Shown here: piece after piece, positions 40,023-51,134 of the stretch
Layout of the letters: each line of letters starts with the position of its first letter
Numbering within the stretch: the first letter of the stretch is position 1
DNA from: Sphaerimonospora mesophila NBRC 14179 = JCM 3151
GTDB lineage: Bacteria; Actinomycetota; Actinomycetes; Streptosporangiales; Streptosporangiaceae
Length of the DNA: 64,000 nt
Reading direction: 5' to 3'
Assembly: GCA_001552515.1 (NCBI GenBank)
Contig: BCRI01000012.1
Coordinates: 1 to 64,000, forward strand
Notes under the pieces: model-generated
What the model was told of the DNA's origin: nothing
Databases searched by the model: none
What the model saw: the letters and a program-made list of their open reading frames with translations, nothing else
Position numbers and translations under genes: made by a program

Positions 40023-42547
40023 GATCGGTCGGCGGGTCGGTGTGGATCTCGGCCAACGGCGTCGTCCTGGCCGATCTCGTGCCCAGACGGCTGCGCGAAC
40101 AGTGGACCGCCGACGGGCTGTGCCCAGGCCGGGACCTCTACACCCTCTTCAGTGAGCACGTCCGTACGACGCCCGGCCGCGAAGCGGTCGTCGACGAGTC
40201 GGGCGCACTCGGATACGCGGCGCTCGACCTCCGGGTGCGCCGCGCCGCCGCCGCGCTGTCCGCCGCGGGGCTGGGCACAGCCGACATCATCGGCGTGCTG
40301 CTCCCCAACGGGCGCGACGCCGTGGTGGCCGAGCTCGCGGTCGCGGCGATCGGCGCCGTGGCGCTGCCCGTTCCCGACACGCGGGCGACCCGTGACGTCG
40401 TCGCCCTGCTCGGCCGATCCCGTGCCGCCGCTCTGATCACCACTCCGGCAACGGCCGGGGCGGCCCGGGAGTGGCGGCGCGGCCTGCCGTACCTCCGTGA
40501 CGTGTGGACGTTCGGCCCGTCGCCGTCCGGGGCGCGAGACCTGAACCACCCGGGTGACGATCCGCTCTGGCGGCCCGCCCGCCCCGACCCGGAGAGACCG
40601 GCCAGGATCCTCGTCTCCTCGGGTTCGGAGGGGGAGCCCACGATGGTCGCCTACTCCCACAACGCGATGGCCGGCGGGCGGGGCAACTACCTGGCGGCGC
40701 TGCGGCTGGGCCCCGATCCGATGCGGATCCTGCTGCTCGTCTCGCTGGCGTCGTCGTTCGGGTCGTGCGGCACCTCGGTGACCCTGGCCCGGCATGGCGG
40801 CACCCTCGTGCTGCTGCCCCGCTTCGACCCGGCCGCCGCGCTGCGCGCCATCGAACGGCACCGCCCCACGCATGTGTTCGGCGTGCCGACGATGCTGCGC
40901 CGGATGGCCGACCTCGACGGCCTCGCGGACGTGGACCTGTCGTCCCTGCGTGCCGTGATCGCCAGCGGGGCGCCGCTGCGTCAGGACGAGCGGGACGTCT
41001 GCGTGCGGCGGTTCTGCCGGCCCGTCATCAACGTGTACGGATCGACCGACGGCGTCAACTGCCACACCGGACGCGACCCGGACCGGTGGCACCCGGGGCT
41101 GGCCGGACGGCCCGACCCCGCCGTGGCCGAGCTGACCGTACGAGACCACGCGGGGCGGCCGATGCCCGCCGGGGAGACCGGGGAGATCTGGGCGCTGGGG
41201 CCGATGACCCCGCTCTGCCACGTGGCCGCCCCCGAGCTGGACGACCGCAATCGGGCGGCGGGCGGGTGGGTGCGCACCGGTGACCTGGGCCGGCTGGACG
41301 CCGACGGCACCCTGTGGGTCGTCGGCCGCAGTCGCCGTGTGGTGATCAGGGGCGGGATGAAGATCTCCCCGGTCCGGGTGGAGCGCGAGCTCGGCGCCCA
41401 CCCCGATCTCGCGGACGTGTACTGCGTGCCCGTGCCGGACCCGGACCTGGGCGAGCGCATGTGCGCGTGCGTGGCCACGAGGAACGGCATGCCGCCGCCG
41501 ACCCCGGCCGCGCTGACCGCCTACCTGCGTGACGAGCGCGGACTGGAGCCGCGCGAGCTGCCGGAGCGGTACCTGGCGCTGCCCGAACTGCCGCTGGGCC
41601 CGACGGGCAAGGTCTGCGCGGCCACCCTCGCCCGCATGGCGGCCGAGTCCGCCGTCCCGGTTCATGGCAGCGCGGCCCAGGCCACCACTCTTGCGATCGA
41701 GGAGCCGACCATGCAGACGACGACCACCGGGCAGACGACGACCACCGGCGACGGGCAGAGCGCGTCGCGATACGTCTTCGACAACCACAGCGAGCATGCC
41801 GGAGACCAGCACACGTTCCTGGCCCGCGCCTACGACCCGGTGACCACGGCCCGCCTCGCCCAGGCCGGGGTCGGCCCGGGGTGGCGGTGCCTGGAGGTGG
41901 GCGCGGGCGGCGGCAGCGTGGCGACGTGGCTGGCCGAGCGGGTGGGCCCCACCGGCGCCGTCGTGGCCACCGACATCAAACCCGAGCGCATCCCCGGCGG
42001 CCCCAACCTGCGGATCCTGCGTCACGACATCGTGCGCGACCCGCTGCCCGAGGCCGCTTTCGACCTGGTGCACTCCCGGCTCGTCCTGCTGCACCTGCCC
42101 GAGCGCATCGCCGTACTGAACCGCCTGGTTCGGGCGCTCAAACCCGGTGGCGTGCTGCAGCTCGACGAGTTCGACATCACGTACGGCCCCGGGCTGCTGA
42201 TGCCCGACCCCGCCGCGCAGCGGCTGTACGAGACCTTCCTGTCGGCCAAGATCCGTGTGATGAAGCGGGCCGGCGCCGACGTCGCCTGGGGGCGTGCCGT
42301 CGCAGCGGCGATGCGCGACGCCGGCCTGGTCGACATCGACCCGCGGCCCCGACTGGAGCTGTGGACGGCCGACTCTCCCGGTGTGCACCTGATCGCCCAT
42401 CACACCCGGCACCTGCGCGATCGATTCGTCGAGGAGGGGATGACCGACCGGCAGCTCGCCGACGTACGCGCCCTGCTGGCCGACCCCGGTTTCCGGGCCA
42501 CCTCGTGCGTGTTCTATTCGGTCCAGGGCCGCCGCCCGGCCGGATGA
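40019..42547 (+). CDS. Acyl-adenylating enzyme fused to SAM-dependent methyltransferase
   Basis: A single 842-aa frame joining two enzymes. Residues about 30-545 form a class I adenylating enzyme: ILVSSGSEGEPTMVAYSHNA (an A3 motif with GSEG in place of GTTG), NVYGSTDGVNCH, WVRTGDLGRLDADGTL, RVVIRGGMKISPVRVE and LPLGPTGKV with the A10 Lys. After a Thr/Gly-rich linker (residues about 560-580), residues about 580-842 form a class I methyltransferase: CLEVGAGGGSVATWLAERVG, VVATDIKPERIPG and LKPGGVLQLDEFD. ATG 41711 inside the linker has GAGGAG 6 nt upstream, so a free methyltransferase may also be made. Last gene of operon 2. Confidence 0.85.
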   Translation: MRSVGGSVWISANGVVLADLVPRRLREQWTADGLCPGRDLYTLFSEHVRTTPGREAVVDESGALGYAALDLRVRRAAAALSAAGLGTADIIGVLLPNGRDAVVAELAVAAIGAVALPVPDTRATRDVVALLGRSRAAALITTPATAGAAREWRRGLPYLRDVWTFGPSPSGARDLNHPGDDPLWRPARPDPERPARILVSSGSEGEPTMVAYSHNAMAGGRGNYLAALRLGPDPMRILLLVSLASSFGSCGTSVTLARHGGTLVLLPRFDPAAALRAIERHRPTHVFGVPTMLRRMADLDGLADVDLSSLRAVIASGAPLRQDERDVCVRRFCRPVINVYGSTDGVNCHTGRDPDRWHPGLAGRPDPAVAELTVRDHAGRPMPAGETGEIWALGPMTPLCHVAAPELDDRNRAAGGWVRTGDLGRLDADGTLWVVGRSRRVVIRGGMKISPVRVERELGAHPDLADVYCVPVPDPDLGERMCACVATRNGMPPPTPAALTAYLRDERGLEPRELPERYLALPELPLGPTGKVCAATLARMAAESAVPVHGSAAQATTLAIEEPTMQTTTTGQTTTTGDGQSASRYVFDNHSEHAGDQHTFLARAYDPVTTARLAQAGVGPGWRCLEVGAGGGSVATWLAERVGPTGAVVATDIKPERIPGGPNLRILRHDIVRDPLPEAAFDLVHSRLVLLHLPERIAVLNRLVRALKPGGVLQLDEFDITYGPGLLMPDPAAQRLYETFLSAKIRVMKRAGADVAWGRAVAAAMRDAGLVDIDPRPRLELWTADSPGVHLIAHHTRHLRDRFVEEGMTDRQLADVRALLADPGFRATSCVFYSVQGRRPAG
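41699..41713 (+). promoter_or_regulatory. Internal ribosome binding site and start for the methyltransferase half
   Basis: GAGGAG at 41699-41704 is 6 nt before ATG 41711, in frame with the fusion gene and at the start of the linker to the methyltransferase domain. The resulting 278-aa product would begin with a polar stretch and then YVFDNHSEHAGDQHTFLARA, the usual opening of stand-alone relatives. Confidence 0.5.
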
Positions 42548-42634
42548 GGTTCCCGGGAGGCCGCTTGGCTCGGTTTCCGAATGGCCTGTGGTTTCCAAGT
42601 GGCCTGCAAGATCACGATCTTAGCGTGGCGCGAC

Positions 42635-43423
42635 ATGGGAAAACGGCTGATGATCTGCGTCCTGCTGATGGCCCTCACCGGGTGCGGGACGACGGGGATC
42701 ATTAACGAGGATCGGGCGAGCGGCTCGGTGGGCCAGGAGGGGTCTGTGGACGACGGGGGCATCGAACCTGGCGTGCTGAAGGGGCGGGTGATCGACGCGG
42801 CGGGCAGGCCGATCGAGGGGGCCGAGATCGCCGCCGACAATCAGCTGCTCTACAACAGCAACCTGATCGTGCGGACCGATGGGGACGGCTCCTATCGGAT
42901 CGACACGAACATCGGGGCGACCTTCCACGCGACGGGGACCGTGATCACGCAGTACAACGGTCAGGAATACCGGCTGAGCCTCGCACCCGACGACGACGCC
43001 TCCTTCGCCGGGCCGAGCGGCGCGATCAGGAACTTCACCTGGAAGCTCTCGGGGAAGAGGGCCGACGGTCTCGGCTTCTACGGGGGCAAGGTGCTCTTCC
43101 ATCTCGACATGACCGACCCGCTCGACCCGAACGTCTTCCTGGAGGACGAGAAGGTGCAGCTCAGCCTCACCCCGGAGGGTCCGCTGATCGACGGTTCCGC
43201 AGGGTCCCCGATCGTGGCGATGGCGACGAGGAACCCAGACGGCTCCGGCCTGGAGGACGTGCCCATCGGCCGTTACCGGATCACCGCCGACTACGCGGGC
43301 CGCCCTCTGGCGGTGAAGCTCCGCGGGGGAGGCGACTACGCGGAGGAGGTCACCGCCGATTTCGCCCCCATCATGACCGGCGTCTACTGGATCGAGCTGG
43401 AGCTCGCACTCCCACGCGGGTGA
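42635..43423 (+). CDS. Lipoprotein with carboxypeptidase-regulatory-like domain
   Basis: A 262-aa lipoprotein. The signal peptide MGKRLMICVLLMALTGC ends in a lipobox at Cys17. Residues about 45-125 resemble a carboxypeptidase-regulatory-like (transthyretin-like) beta-sandwich: VLKGRVIDAAGRPIEGAEIA, then RTDGDGSYRIDTN. The rest is beta-rich, closing with DFAPIMTGVYWIELELALP. Similar lipoproteins are common in actinomycetes, with unknown role. ATG 42635 lies 88 nt after the biosynthetic operon, in the same direction; read-through is possible. Confidence 0.7.
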   Translation: MGKRLMICVLLMALTGCGTTGIINEDRASGSVGQEGSVDDGGIEPGVLKGRVIDAAGRPIEGAEIAADNQLLYNSNLIVRTDGDGSYRIDTNIGATFHATGTVITQYNGQEYRLSLAPDDDASFAGPSGAIRNFTWKLSGKRADGLGFYGGKVLFHLDMTDPLDPNVFLEDEKVQLSLTPEGPLIDGSAGSPIVAMATRNPDGSGLEDVPIGRYRITADYAGRPLAVKLRGGGDYAEEVTADFAPIMTGVYWIELELALPRG

Positions 43424-43585
43424 CCCCCGCCGGGAGCGGAGATCGTCTCCGTTCGCTTCGATCAGCCGGGTGATCGAGAGCCGGGGGTAACCGGAAAGCA
43501 GCCGGGGGCGGCTGAAAATCGCTCGCTCTTCCGTACCGTACTGCGGCAGCATGGCCACCGCGATATCGGCATTCGGGGAGGGCTT

Positions 43586-45418
43586 ATGGCTGTGCTCGGA
43601 ACGGCCGAGGAGAACGCCGAAGAAGGCCCATCTGTGCGGAAATCGGCGATTCTGCTGGCATTGCGCTATTACTGCGGTGAGCTGAGGCGTCAGTGGCGGA
43701 TCGCGGCGCTCGCACTGACGCTGCCGGCGATGGGGAACATCTGCCTTTACTACCTGGCGCCGCTGGCGGTGGCCGGGCTGGTGGGGCACCTGTCCGGCGG
43801 CGGGGACGGCACCCTCGGTGCGCTGGTGCCCTACGTGCTCGCCTTCGGCGGATTGCTGCTGGCGGGCGAGGCGCTGTGGCGCGTGGGGTTGCACTTCCTC
43901 AATCGCACCGATGCCCGCGGCATAGAGCGACTCGGCGTGGTGGGCATGGACGAGTTGCTGGCCAAAGACGTCACGTTCTTCCATGACAACTTCGCCGGGT
44001 CGCTGACCAAACGGGTGCTCGGATTCTCCTCAAGATTCGAGGAATTCGCCGATACGCTCACATTCTCGATCATGGCCAAGGTGGTGCCTCTGGCATTCGC
44101 CTCGGTGGTTCTGTGGCGTTATCACCCTTTGCTGGTCCTCGTTCTCGTGGGCCTCATCATTGTCACCGGTGTTCTCGTCGCCCCGCTCGTCCGCCGTCGC
44201 CAGGCATTGGTCGACGAACGCGAGGCCGCCAAGGTGCTGGTGTCGGGCCACGTCGCGGACGTGCTGACCAACATGGAGACGGTCCGCGCGTTCGCCGCCG
44301 AGGATCGTGAAGCCGCCGAATATCGGGCCAGGATCGGCGAGCAGCGCAGGTTGTCCCTGCGTTCCTGGGATTACGGCAACCTCAAGGTGGACACCGTCGT
44401 CGCCCCGCTGTCGGTGCTCACCAGCACCGTGGGCCTGCTCCTCGCGGTGGCGCTTCGCGGTGGTCTCGGCGTCGAGGCCATCGTGGTGACATTCACCTAC
44501 TACTCGAACACCATCAGCATCATGTTCGAGTTCAACCAGATATACCGGCGGATGGAGAGCGTGCTCACCGAGGCGGCCCAGTTCACCGAGCTGCTTCTCG
44601 TACCGCCGACCGTGCTGGATCCGGCCGATCCGCAGCCGCTGCGCCCGGCCGACTCGGGCATCCGCTTCGACCGGGTGAGCTTCGCGTACGTCGATGGCCG
44701 GCCCCTGTTCGAGGACCTGGACCTGGACATTCCCAGTGGCGCCAAGATCGGGCTGGTCGGCCAGTCCGGCGGGGGCAAGAGCACGCTCACCCGGCTGCTG
44801 CTTCGACTCATGGACGTGAACGGAGGCAGGATCCTCATCGGCGGTCAGGACATCGCCCGACTGCGCCAAGCCGACCTGCGCAGCCTCATCGCCTATGTCC
44901 CTCAGGAACCCGCCATGTTCCACCGGTCGGTGCGTGACAACCTCGCGTTCGCCCGGCCGGACGCCACCGATGCCGAGATCCTCCGGGCCGCGCGGGCGGC
45001 GCATGTCACGGAGTTCGTCGAGTCCCTGCCGGACGGTTTCGACACCCTGGTCGGCGAGCGTGGCGTCAAGCTGTCCGGGGGGCAGCGGCAGCGCATCGCA
45101 CTCGCGCGCGCCATCCTGCGCGACGCCCCCATCCTGCTGCTGGACGAGGCGACCAGCGCCCTCGACTCCGAAAGCGAAATCCTCGTCCAGGAGGCCCTGT
45201 GGCGCCTGATGCGGGACCGTACCGCACTCGTGGTCGCGCACCGCCTGAGCACCGTCGTCCGGATGGACCGACTCGTCGTACTCAACCGGGGACGCATCGT
45301 GGAGCAGGGCACACACGGCGAGCTGCTCCAGGCACAGGGCCCGTACGCCCGGCTCTGGCATCACCAGTCCGGAGGCTTCCTCGTCGAGGACGCAACCCCG
45401 GACGCGCTCCACCGTTGA
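43586..45418 (+). CDS. ABC exporter (fused membrane and ATPase domains)
   Basis: A 610-aa ABC half-transporter that would dimerise. Residues about 20-330 hold six membrane spans with coupling regions (ETVRAFAAEDREAAEYRARI). The ATPase follows: Walker A GQSGGGKST, Q-loop AYVPQEPAMFHRSVRDNLAF, signature LSGGQRQRIALARAIL, Walker B ILLLDEATSALDSESE and H-loop VVAHRLSTV. It is a B-type exporter for lipids, peptides or drugs. Its location about 1 kb beyond the biosynthetic operons, in the same direction, makes it a candidate product exporter. ATG 43586 has GGGAGGG upstream. Confidence 0.9.
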   Translation: MAVLGTAEENAEEGPSVRKSAILLALRYYCGELRRQWRIAALALTLPAMGNICLYYLAPLAVAGLVGHLSGGGDGTLGALVPYVLAFGGLLLAGEALWRVGLHFLNRTDARGIERLGVVGMDELLAKDVTFFHDNFAGSLTKRVLGFSSRFEEFADTLTFSIMAKVVPLAFASVVLWRYHPLLVLVLVGLIIVTGVLVAPLVRRRQALVDEREAAKVLVSGHVADVLTNMETVRAFAAEDREAAEYRARIGEQRRLSLRSWDYGNLKVDTVVAPLSVLTSTVGLLLAVALRGGLGVEAIVVTFTYYSNTISIMFEFNQIYRRMESVLTEAAQFTELLLVPPTVLDPADPQPLRPADSGIRFDRVSFAYVDGRPLFEDLDLDIPSGAKIGLVGQSGGGKSTLTRLLLRLMDVNGGRILIGGQDIARLRQADLRSLIAYVPQEPAMFHRSVRDNLAFARPDATDAEILRAARAAHVTEFVESLPDGFDTLVGERGVKLSGGQRQRIALARAILRDAPILLLDEATSALDSESEILVQEALWRLMRDRTALVVAHRLSTVVRMDRLVVLNRGRIVEQGTHGELLQAQGPYARLWHHQSGGFLVEDATPDALHR

Positions 45419-45507
45419 CCGATGCCCGGACCGGCCATCAGGGTGCGGAACCGCATCGCACGATGAGTCTTGTCGGTGCCGTAGGGCAGTATCGAACCGC
45501 CGAGCCG

Positions 45508-45536
45508 TTGACAGGAACAGAAGATCGCGGTGTCGC
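45508..45536 (+). promoter_or_regulatory. Possible promoter of the araC-VOC-PPOX operon
   Basis: TTGACA at 45508-45513 is a consensus -35, but no good -10 lies 16-19 nt downstream (TGTCGC or GTCGCC). It lies 70 nt before the AraC-type start. Confidence 0.3.
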
Positions 45537-45582
45537 CCACGAATCGGCGGGCGGCCGACCTTGCCTTCCTCCGGAGGTTTCG

Positions 45583-46032
45583 ATGACCAGCAGACCCGCC
45601 ACCGCGCAGCACCTGCGTGACCTCGCGCGACTGCGCCGCGTCCGCGACCGGATCGACCGGGAGTACGCGCAGCCGCTGGACGTCGAGGCGCTCGCCCGCG
45701 GTGCGCACATGTCGGCGGGACACCTCAGCCGTCAGTTCCGGCTCGCCTACGGCGAGTCGCCGTACGCCTATCTGATGACGAGGCGCATCGAGCGCGCGAT
45801 GGCGCTGCTGCGTCGCGGCGATCTCAGCGTCACCGAGGTCTGTTTCGCGGTCGGCTGCACCTCGCTGGGCACCTTCAGCACCCGCTTCACCGAACTGGTC
45901 GGTGTGCCGCCCAGCACCTACCGTCGCCGGTCGGCGCGCGCGACGGCGGGAATGCCGCCCTGCGTGGCGAAACGGGTGACCAAACCGATCAGGAATCGAG
46001 AAGCCCGGATTCCCGAGCCGCAGCTAGCGTGA
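45583..46032 (+). CDS. AraC-family transcriptional regulator, DNA-binding domain only
   Basis: A 149-aa protein made of the AraC double helix-turn-helix with little else. First HTH: LDVEALARGAHMSAGHLSRQ; second: LSVTEVCFAVGCTSLGTFST, followed by the family end FTELVGVPPSTYRRRS. A sensor domain is absent, so ligand control is unlikely or external. ATG 45583 has GGAGG upstream. The stop overlaps the VOC gene (GTGA), and the pair probably forms an autoregulated operon with the PPOX gene. Confidence 0.9.
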   Translation: MTSRPATAQHLRDLARLRRVRDRIDREYAQPLDVEALARGAHMSAGHLSRQFRLAYGESPYAYLMTRRIERAMALLRRGDLSVTEVCFAVGCTSLGTFSTRFTELVGVPPSTYRRRSARATAGMPPCVAKRVTKPIRNREARIPEPQLA

Positions 46033-46448
46033 CCGTCATGGACATCACCATTCACAACACCTTTCTCCCGCACGACGACCCGGAAGCCTCCCTGGCCTTC
46101 TATCGCGACACCCTCGGCTTCGAGGTGCGCAACGACGTCGGCTACGACGGGATGCGCTGGATCACGGTCGGCCCCGCCGGTCAGCCGGACACGTCCATCG
46201 TCCTGCACCCGCCGGCCGCCGACCCCGGCATCACCGACGACGAGCGGCGCACCATCGCGGAGATGATGGCCAAGGGGACCTACGCCAGCGTCATCCTGGC
46301 CACCGCCGACCTCGACGGCGTCTTCGAGAAGCTGCAGGCCGGCGACGCCGAGGTCGTCCAGGAGCCGATCGATCAGCCGTACGGCGTGCGCGACTGCGCC
46401 TTCCGCGACCCCGCGGGCAACATGGTCCGCATCCAGCAGACGCGATGA
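46029..46448 (+). CDS. VOC-family (glyoxalase/bleomycin resistance) protein
   Basis: A 139-aa vicinal-oxygen-chelate protein with two beta-alpha-beta-beta-beta units: NTFLPHDDPEASLAFYRDTL starts the first, and SVILATADLDGVFEKLQAGD the second. The close, RDCAFRDPAGNMVRIQQ, is typical. Such proteins are glutathione/bacillithiol lyases, dioxygenases or drug-binding proteins. GTG 46029 overlaps the AraC stop; ATG 46038 is an alternative start. AraC-VOC pairs are common, with the regulator controlling the enzyme. Confidence 0.88.
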   Translation: MTVMDITIHNTFLPHDDPEASLAFYRDTLGFEVRNDVGYDGMRWITVGPAGQPDTSIVLHPPAADPGITDDERRTIAEMMAKGTYASVILATADLDGVFEKLQAGDAEVVQEPIDQPYGVRDCAFRDPAGNMVRIQQTR

Positions 46449-46897
46449 GCGCCGAACCCCGCTCCCGCGCCCAGCGTCGTCGTGACACCGAGCATCGGCT
46501 CACCCACGACGTCGACATCTGGGTGGCCAGTGCCTCGGAAGACGGTGCGCCATATCTGGTGCCGCTGTCCTTCGACTGGGACGGCGAGGCGCTGCTGATG
46601 GCCACGCCGGTGGACAGCCCGACCGGCAGGAACCTGGCCGCCTCCCGGACCGTACGGCTGGGGCTGGGCCACACCCGCGACGTGACCATGATCGACGGCG
46701 AGGTGGAGGTCCTCCACATGGACGCGCTGCCGCGGGAGCGGGGTGACCTGTTCGCCGAGCACACCGGCTTCGACCCGCGCGTGCCGGCCACGCCGTACCG
46801 CTGGTTCCGCGTCTTCCCGCGTCGCATTCAGGCGTGGCGCGAGGTGAACGAACTGCCCGACCGAGAGCTGATGCGCGACGGCCACTGGCTGATCTGA
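46445..46897 (+). CDS. PPOX-type split-barrel flavoprotein
   Basis: A 150-aa pyridoxamine-5'-phosphate-oxidase-like protein. Core: DVDIWVASASEDGAPYLVPL, SFDWDGEALLMATPVDS, RTVRLGLGHTRDVTMIDGEV and YRWFRVFPRRIQAWREV. The size and motifs fit F420- or FMN-dependent small PPOX proteins of actinobacteria. The start overlaps the VOC stop (ATGA). It is not the same subgroup as the iron-regulated PPOX protein at 23342. Confidence 0.85.
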   Translation: MSAEPRSRAQRRRDTEHRLTHDVDIWVASASEDGAPYLVPLSFDWDGEALLMATPVDSPTGRNLAASRTVRLGLGHTRDVTMIDGEVEVLHMDALPRERGDLFAEHTGFDPRVPATPYRWFRVFPRRIQAWREVNELPDRELMRDGHWLI

Positions 46898-46986
46898 AGT
46901 CGTGTCTGACAGATCATGCCCTGCTGCACGCGGTCCAGACGGCGCCTGCTCCACGCCAAGGAAATTCCTGACAGGCCGGAACCTCC

Positions 46987-47015
46987 GCGGGGCCCCGGGT
47001 GACCGTAGGCCCCGC
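46987..47015. terminator. Hairpin between convergent PPOX and aldo/keto reductase genes
   Basis: Perfect 8-bp inverted repeat GCGGGGCC / GGCCCCGC with a 13-nt loop, in the 165-nt space between two convergent genes. No T run. Confidence 0.5.
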
Positions 47016-47062
47016 TGCGACCTCCTCCTCCGGCTTGCGAGGACTCCGCGTTCCTCCGGCGA

Positions 47063-48082
47063 TCAGCGGCGCCGCAGTGACGGGTCGAGCAGCGAAGGAG
47101 GGGTGTCGTACTTTTCGTGGGCGGCGAGGTCGGTGCCGGGAGCGACGATCGCGTCGATCGCGTCGAGCACATCGGGGGCGAGCACGGTGTCGGCGGCGGC
47201 GAGTTGCGAGTGCAGGTGGTCCAGCGTGCGGGGACCGATGATCGCGCTGGTCACGGCGGGATGCGCGGTCACGAAACCGAGCGCGAGCTGGATCATCGTC
47301 AGACCGGCCTCGTCGGCGACCACGGCCAACCGTTCGACGGCATCGAGCCTGGCCCGGTTGGACGGAATGGTGATGTCGAAGCGTTCCGGCATGAACGTCG
47401 AGCGGCTGGTGGTGATTTCCCGGCCTTCGCGGATCGCGCCCGACAGCCAGCCCGAGGCCAACGGGCTCCACGCCAGCACGCCGAGCCCGTACTGCTCGGT
47501 CACGGGCAGCACGTGGGTTTCGATCCCGCGCTGGAGGATCGAGTAGCTGGGCTGCTCGGTGACGTAACGACTTAGGTGGTTGTCGCGGGCGGCCCATTGG
47601 GCCTGCACGATGCGGTACGCGGGGAAGGTCGAGGAGCCGAAGTAGCGGATCTTCCCCGCGCGCTGCAGGTCGGTCAGAGCCGACAGCGTCTCCTCGTCGC
47701 TGGTCGCCGGGTCCCACCGGTGAATCTGGTAGAGATCGACGTGGTCGACACCGAGGCGGCGCAGGCTGTCGTCCAGCGCGGTGATCAGCCAGCGGCGTGA
47801 ACCGCCCCGATGGTTGCGTTCGTCGCTCATGGGCATGCTCGCCTTCGTGGCCAGCACGATGTCGTCGCGGCGGCCGGCGATGGCTTTGCCGACCATCTCT
47901 TCCGACTCGCCGACGCTGTACATGTCGGCGGTGTCGATGAGGTTGATCCCGGCCTCAAGAGCGGCGTCGATGATGGCGGTGGCCTCGTCCTGGGTGGTGC
48001 GGCCGATCTTTCCGAAGTTCATCGCGCCGAGCGCGAGGGAGCTGACCTGCACACCGGTGCGGCCCAGATCGCGGTACTGCAA
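47063..48082 (-). CDS. Aldo/keto reductase
   Basis: A 339-aa NADPH-dependent oxidoreductase with a TIM-barrel fold. The catalytic tetrad is visible: Asp and Tyr in LIDTADMYSVGESEEMVGKA, Lys in VLATKASMPMS, His in YQIHRWDPAT. The NADPH pocket region is IIGPRTLDHLHSQLAA. TTG 48082 has AAGGAG upstream and gives the standard family start LQYRDLGRTGVQVSSLALG; an upstream ATG adds 25 unrelated residues. It is divergent from a TetR gene, with a palindromic operator between, so it is probably induced by a compound sensed by that regulator. Confidence 0.9.
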   Translation of the reverse strand: MQYRDLGRTGVQVSSLALGAMNFGKIGRTTQDEATAIIDAALEAGINLIDTADMYSVGESEEMVGKAIAGRRDDIVLATKASMPMSDERNHRGGSRRWLITALDDSLRRLGVDHVDLYQIHRWDPATSDEETLSALTDLQRAGKIRYFGSSTFPAYRIVQAQWAARDNHLSRYVTEQPSYSILQRGIETHVLPVTEQYGLGVLAWSPLASGWLSGAIREGREITTSRSTFMPERFDITIPSNRARLDAVERLAVVADEAGLTMIQLALGFVTAHPAVTSAIIGPRTLDHLHSQLAAADTVLAPDVLDAIDAIVAPGTDLAAHEKYDTPPSLLDPSLRRR

Positions 48083-48172
48083 GAGAGTGTCTCCTTGGTT
48101 GCCGATGAAGCGTGGTGGCGATGCGTGCTTGGTTCCCGGTCCCTGCTCTGGCATCATGAGTAACCGGAACCT

Positions 48173-48205
48173 TGTCCCGTTTGACGATACGGGACATTGT
48201 CCCGT
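48173..48205. promoter_or_regulatory. TetR-type operator between aldo/keto reductase and TetR genes
   Basis: ACGGGACA (48189-48196), one central T, and TGTCCCGT (48198-48205) make a perfect 17-bp palindrome. A further TGTCCCGT half-site at 48173-48180 pairs with the same ACGGGACA across 8 nt. The site overlaps the space where both divergent promoters must lie. Confidence 0.78.
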
Positions 48206-48236
48206 TTAGCAATCCCGGTAACGGAGGGAACGGCGC

Positions 48237-48815
48237 GTGAACGACAGCGACCGAGGCGCAGGGCGTGCGATCCCGCGCAAGCGGGCCGACGCCCGGCGCA
48301 ACGAGAAGGCGCTGCTCGACGCCGCCGCAGCGGTCTTCGTGACCTCGGGCGTCGAGGCGCCGATACGCGACATCGCCGCGGAGGCCGGCGTCGGGACGGC
48401 CACGATCTACCGCCACTTCCCCACGCGCGCGGATCTCATCATCGCCGTCTACCGACACCAGATCGAGGCACTCGCCGACGCCGGTCCGGCCCTGCTGGCG
48501 GCCGGTCCGACTCCGCACGCCGCGCTGGGGCGATGGATCGACCTCTTCGTCGACTTCCTGGTCACCAAGCACGGTCTAGCGGCCGTGCTGCAGTCCGACA
48601 ACGCCGCCTTCGAAGCGCTGCACGCCTATTTCCTCGACCGGCTCGTGCCCGTGTGCGCCCGACTACTCGAGGCCGCGGCCGCCGCCGGCGAGATCCGCAC
48701 CGGCATGAGCGCCTACGAACTCATGCGCGGCGTCGGAAACCTCTGCATCGGCGTGGAGAACGACCCCCGGTACGACGCGCGTCGACTGGTCGAACTCCTC
48801 ATCGCCGGACTGCGC

Positions 48816-48827
<12 letters not shown>
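48237..48827 (+). CDS. TetR-family transcriptional regulator
   Basis: A 196-aa repressor. The N-terminal helix-turn-helix is APIRDIAAEAGVGTATIYRH followed by FPTRADLIIAVYR. The C-terminal ligand domain contains LGRWIDLFVDFLVTKHGLAA and is of the type often paired with reductases. GTG 48237 has ACGGAGGGAA upstream. It most likely represses itself and the divergent aldo/keto reductase from the palindrome at 48189. The 3' end overlaps the convergent UvrA-like gene by 12 nt. Confidence 0.9.

Positions 48828-51134
<2,307 letters not shown>

Noticed and set aside
39956-42598. An 880-codon minus-strand frame opposite the adenylation-methyltransferase fusion gene.
   Set aside because: No domain, biased composition, and complete overlap with a gene carrying all adenylation and methyltransferase motifs.
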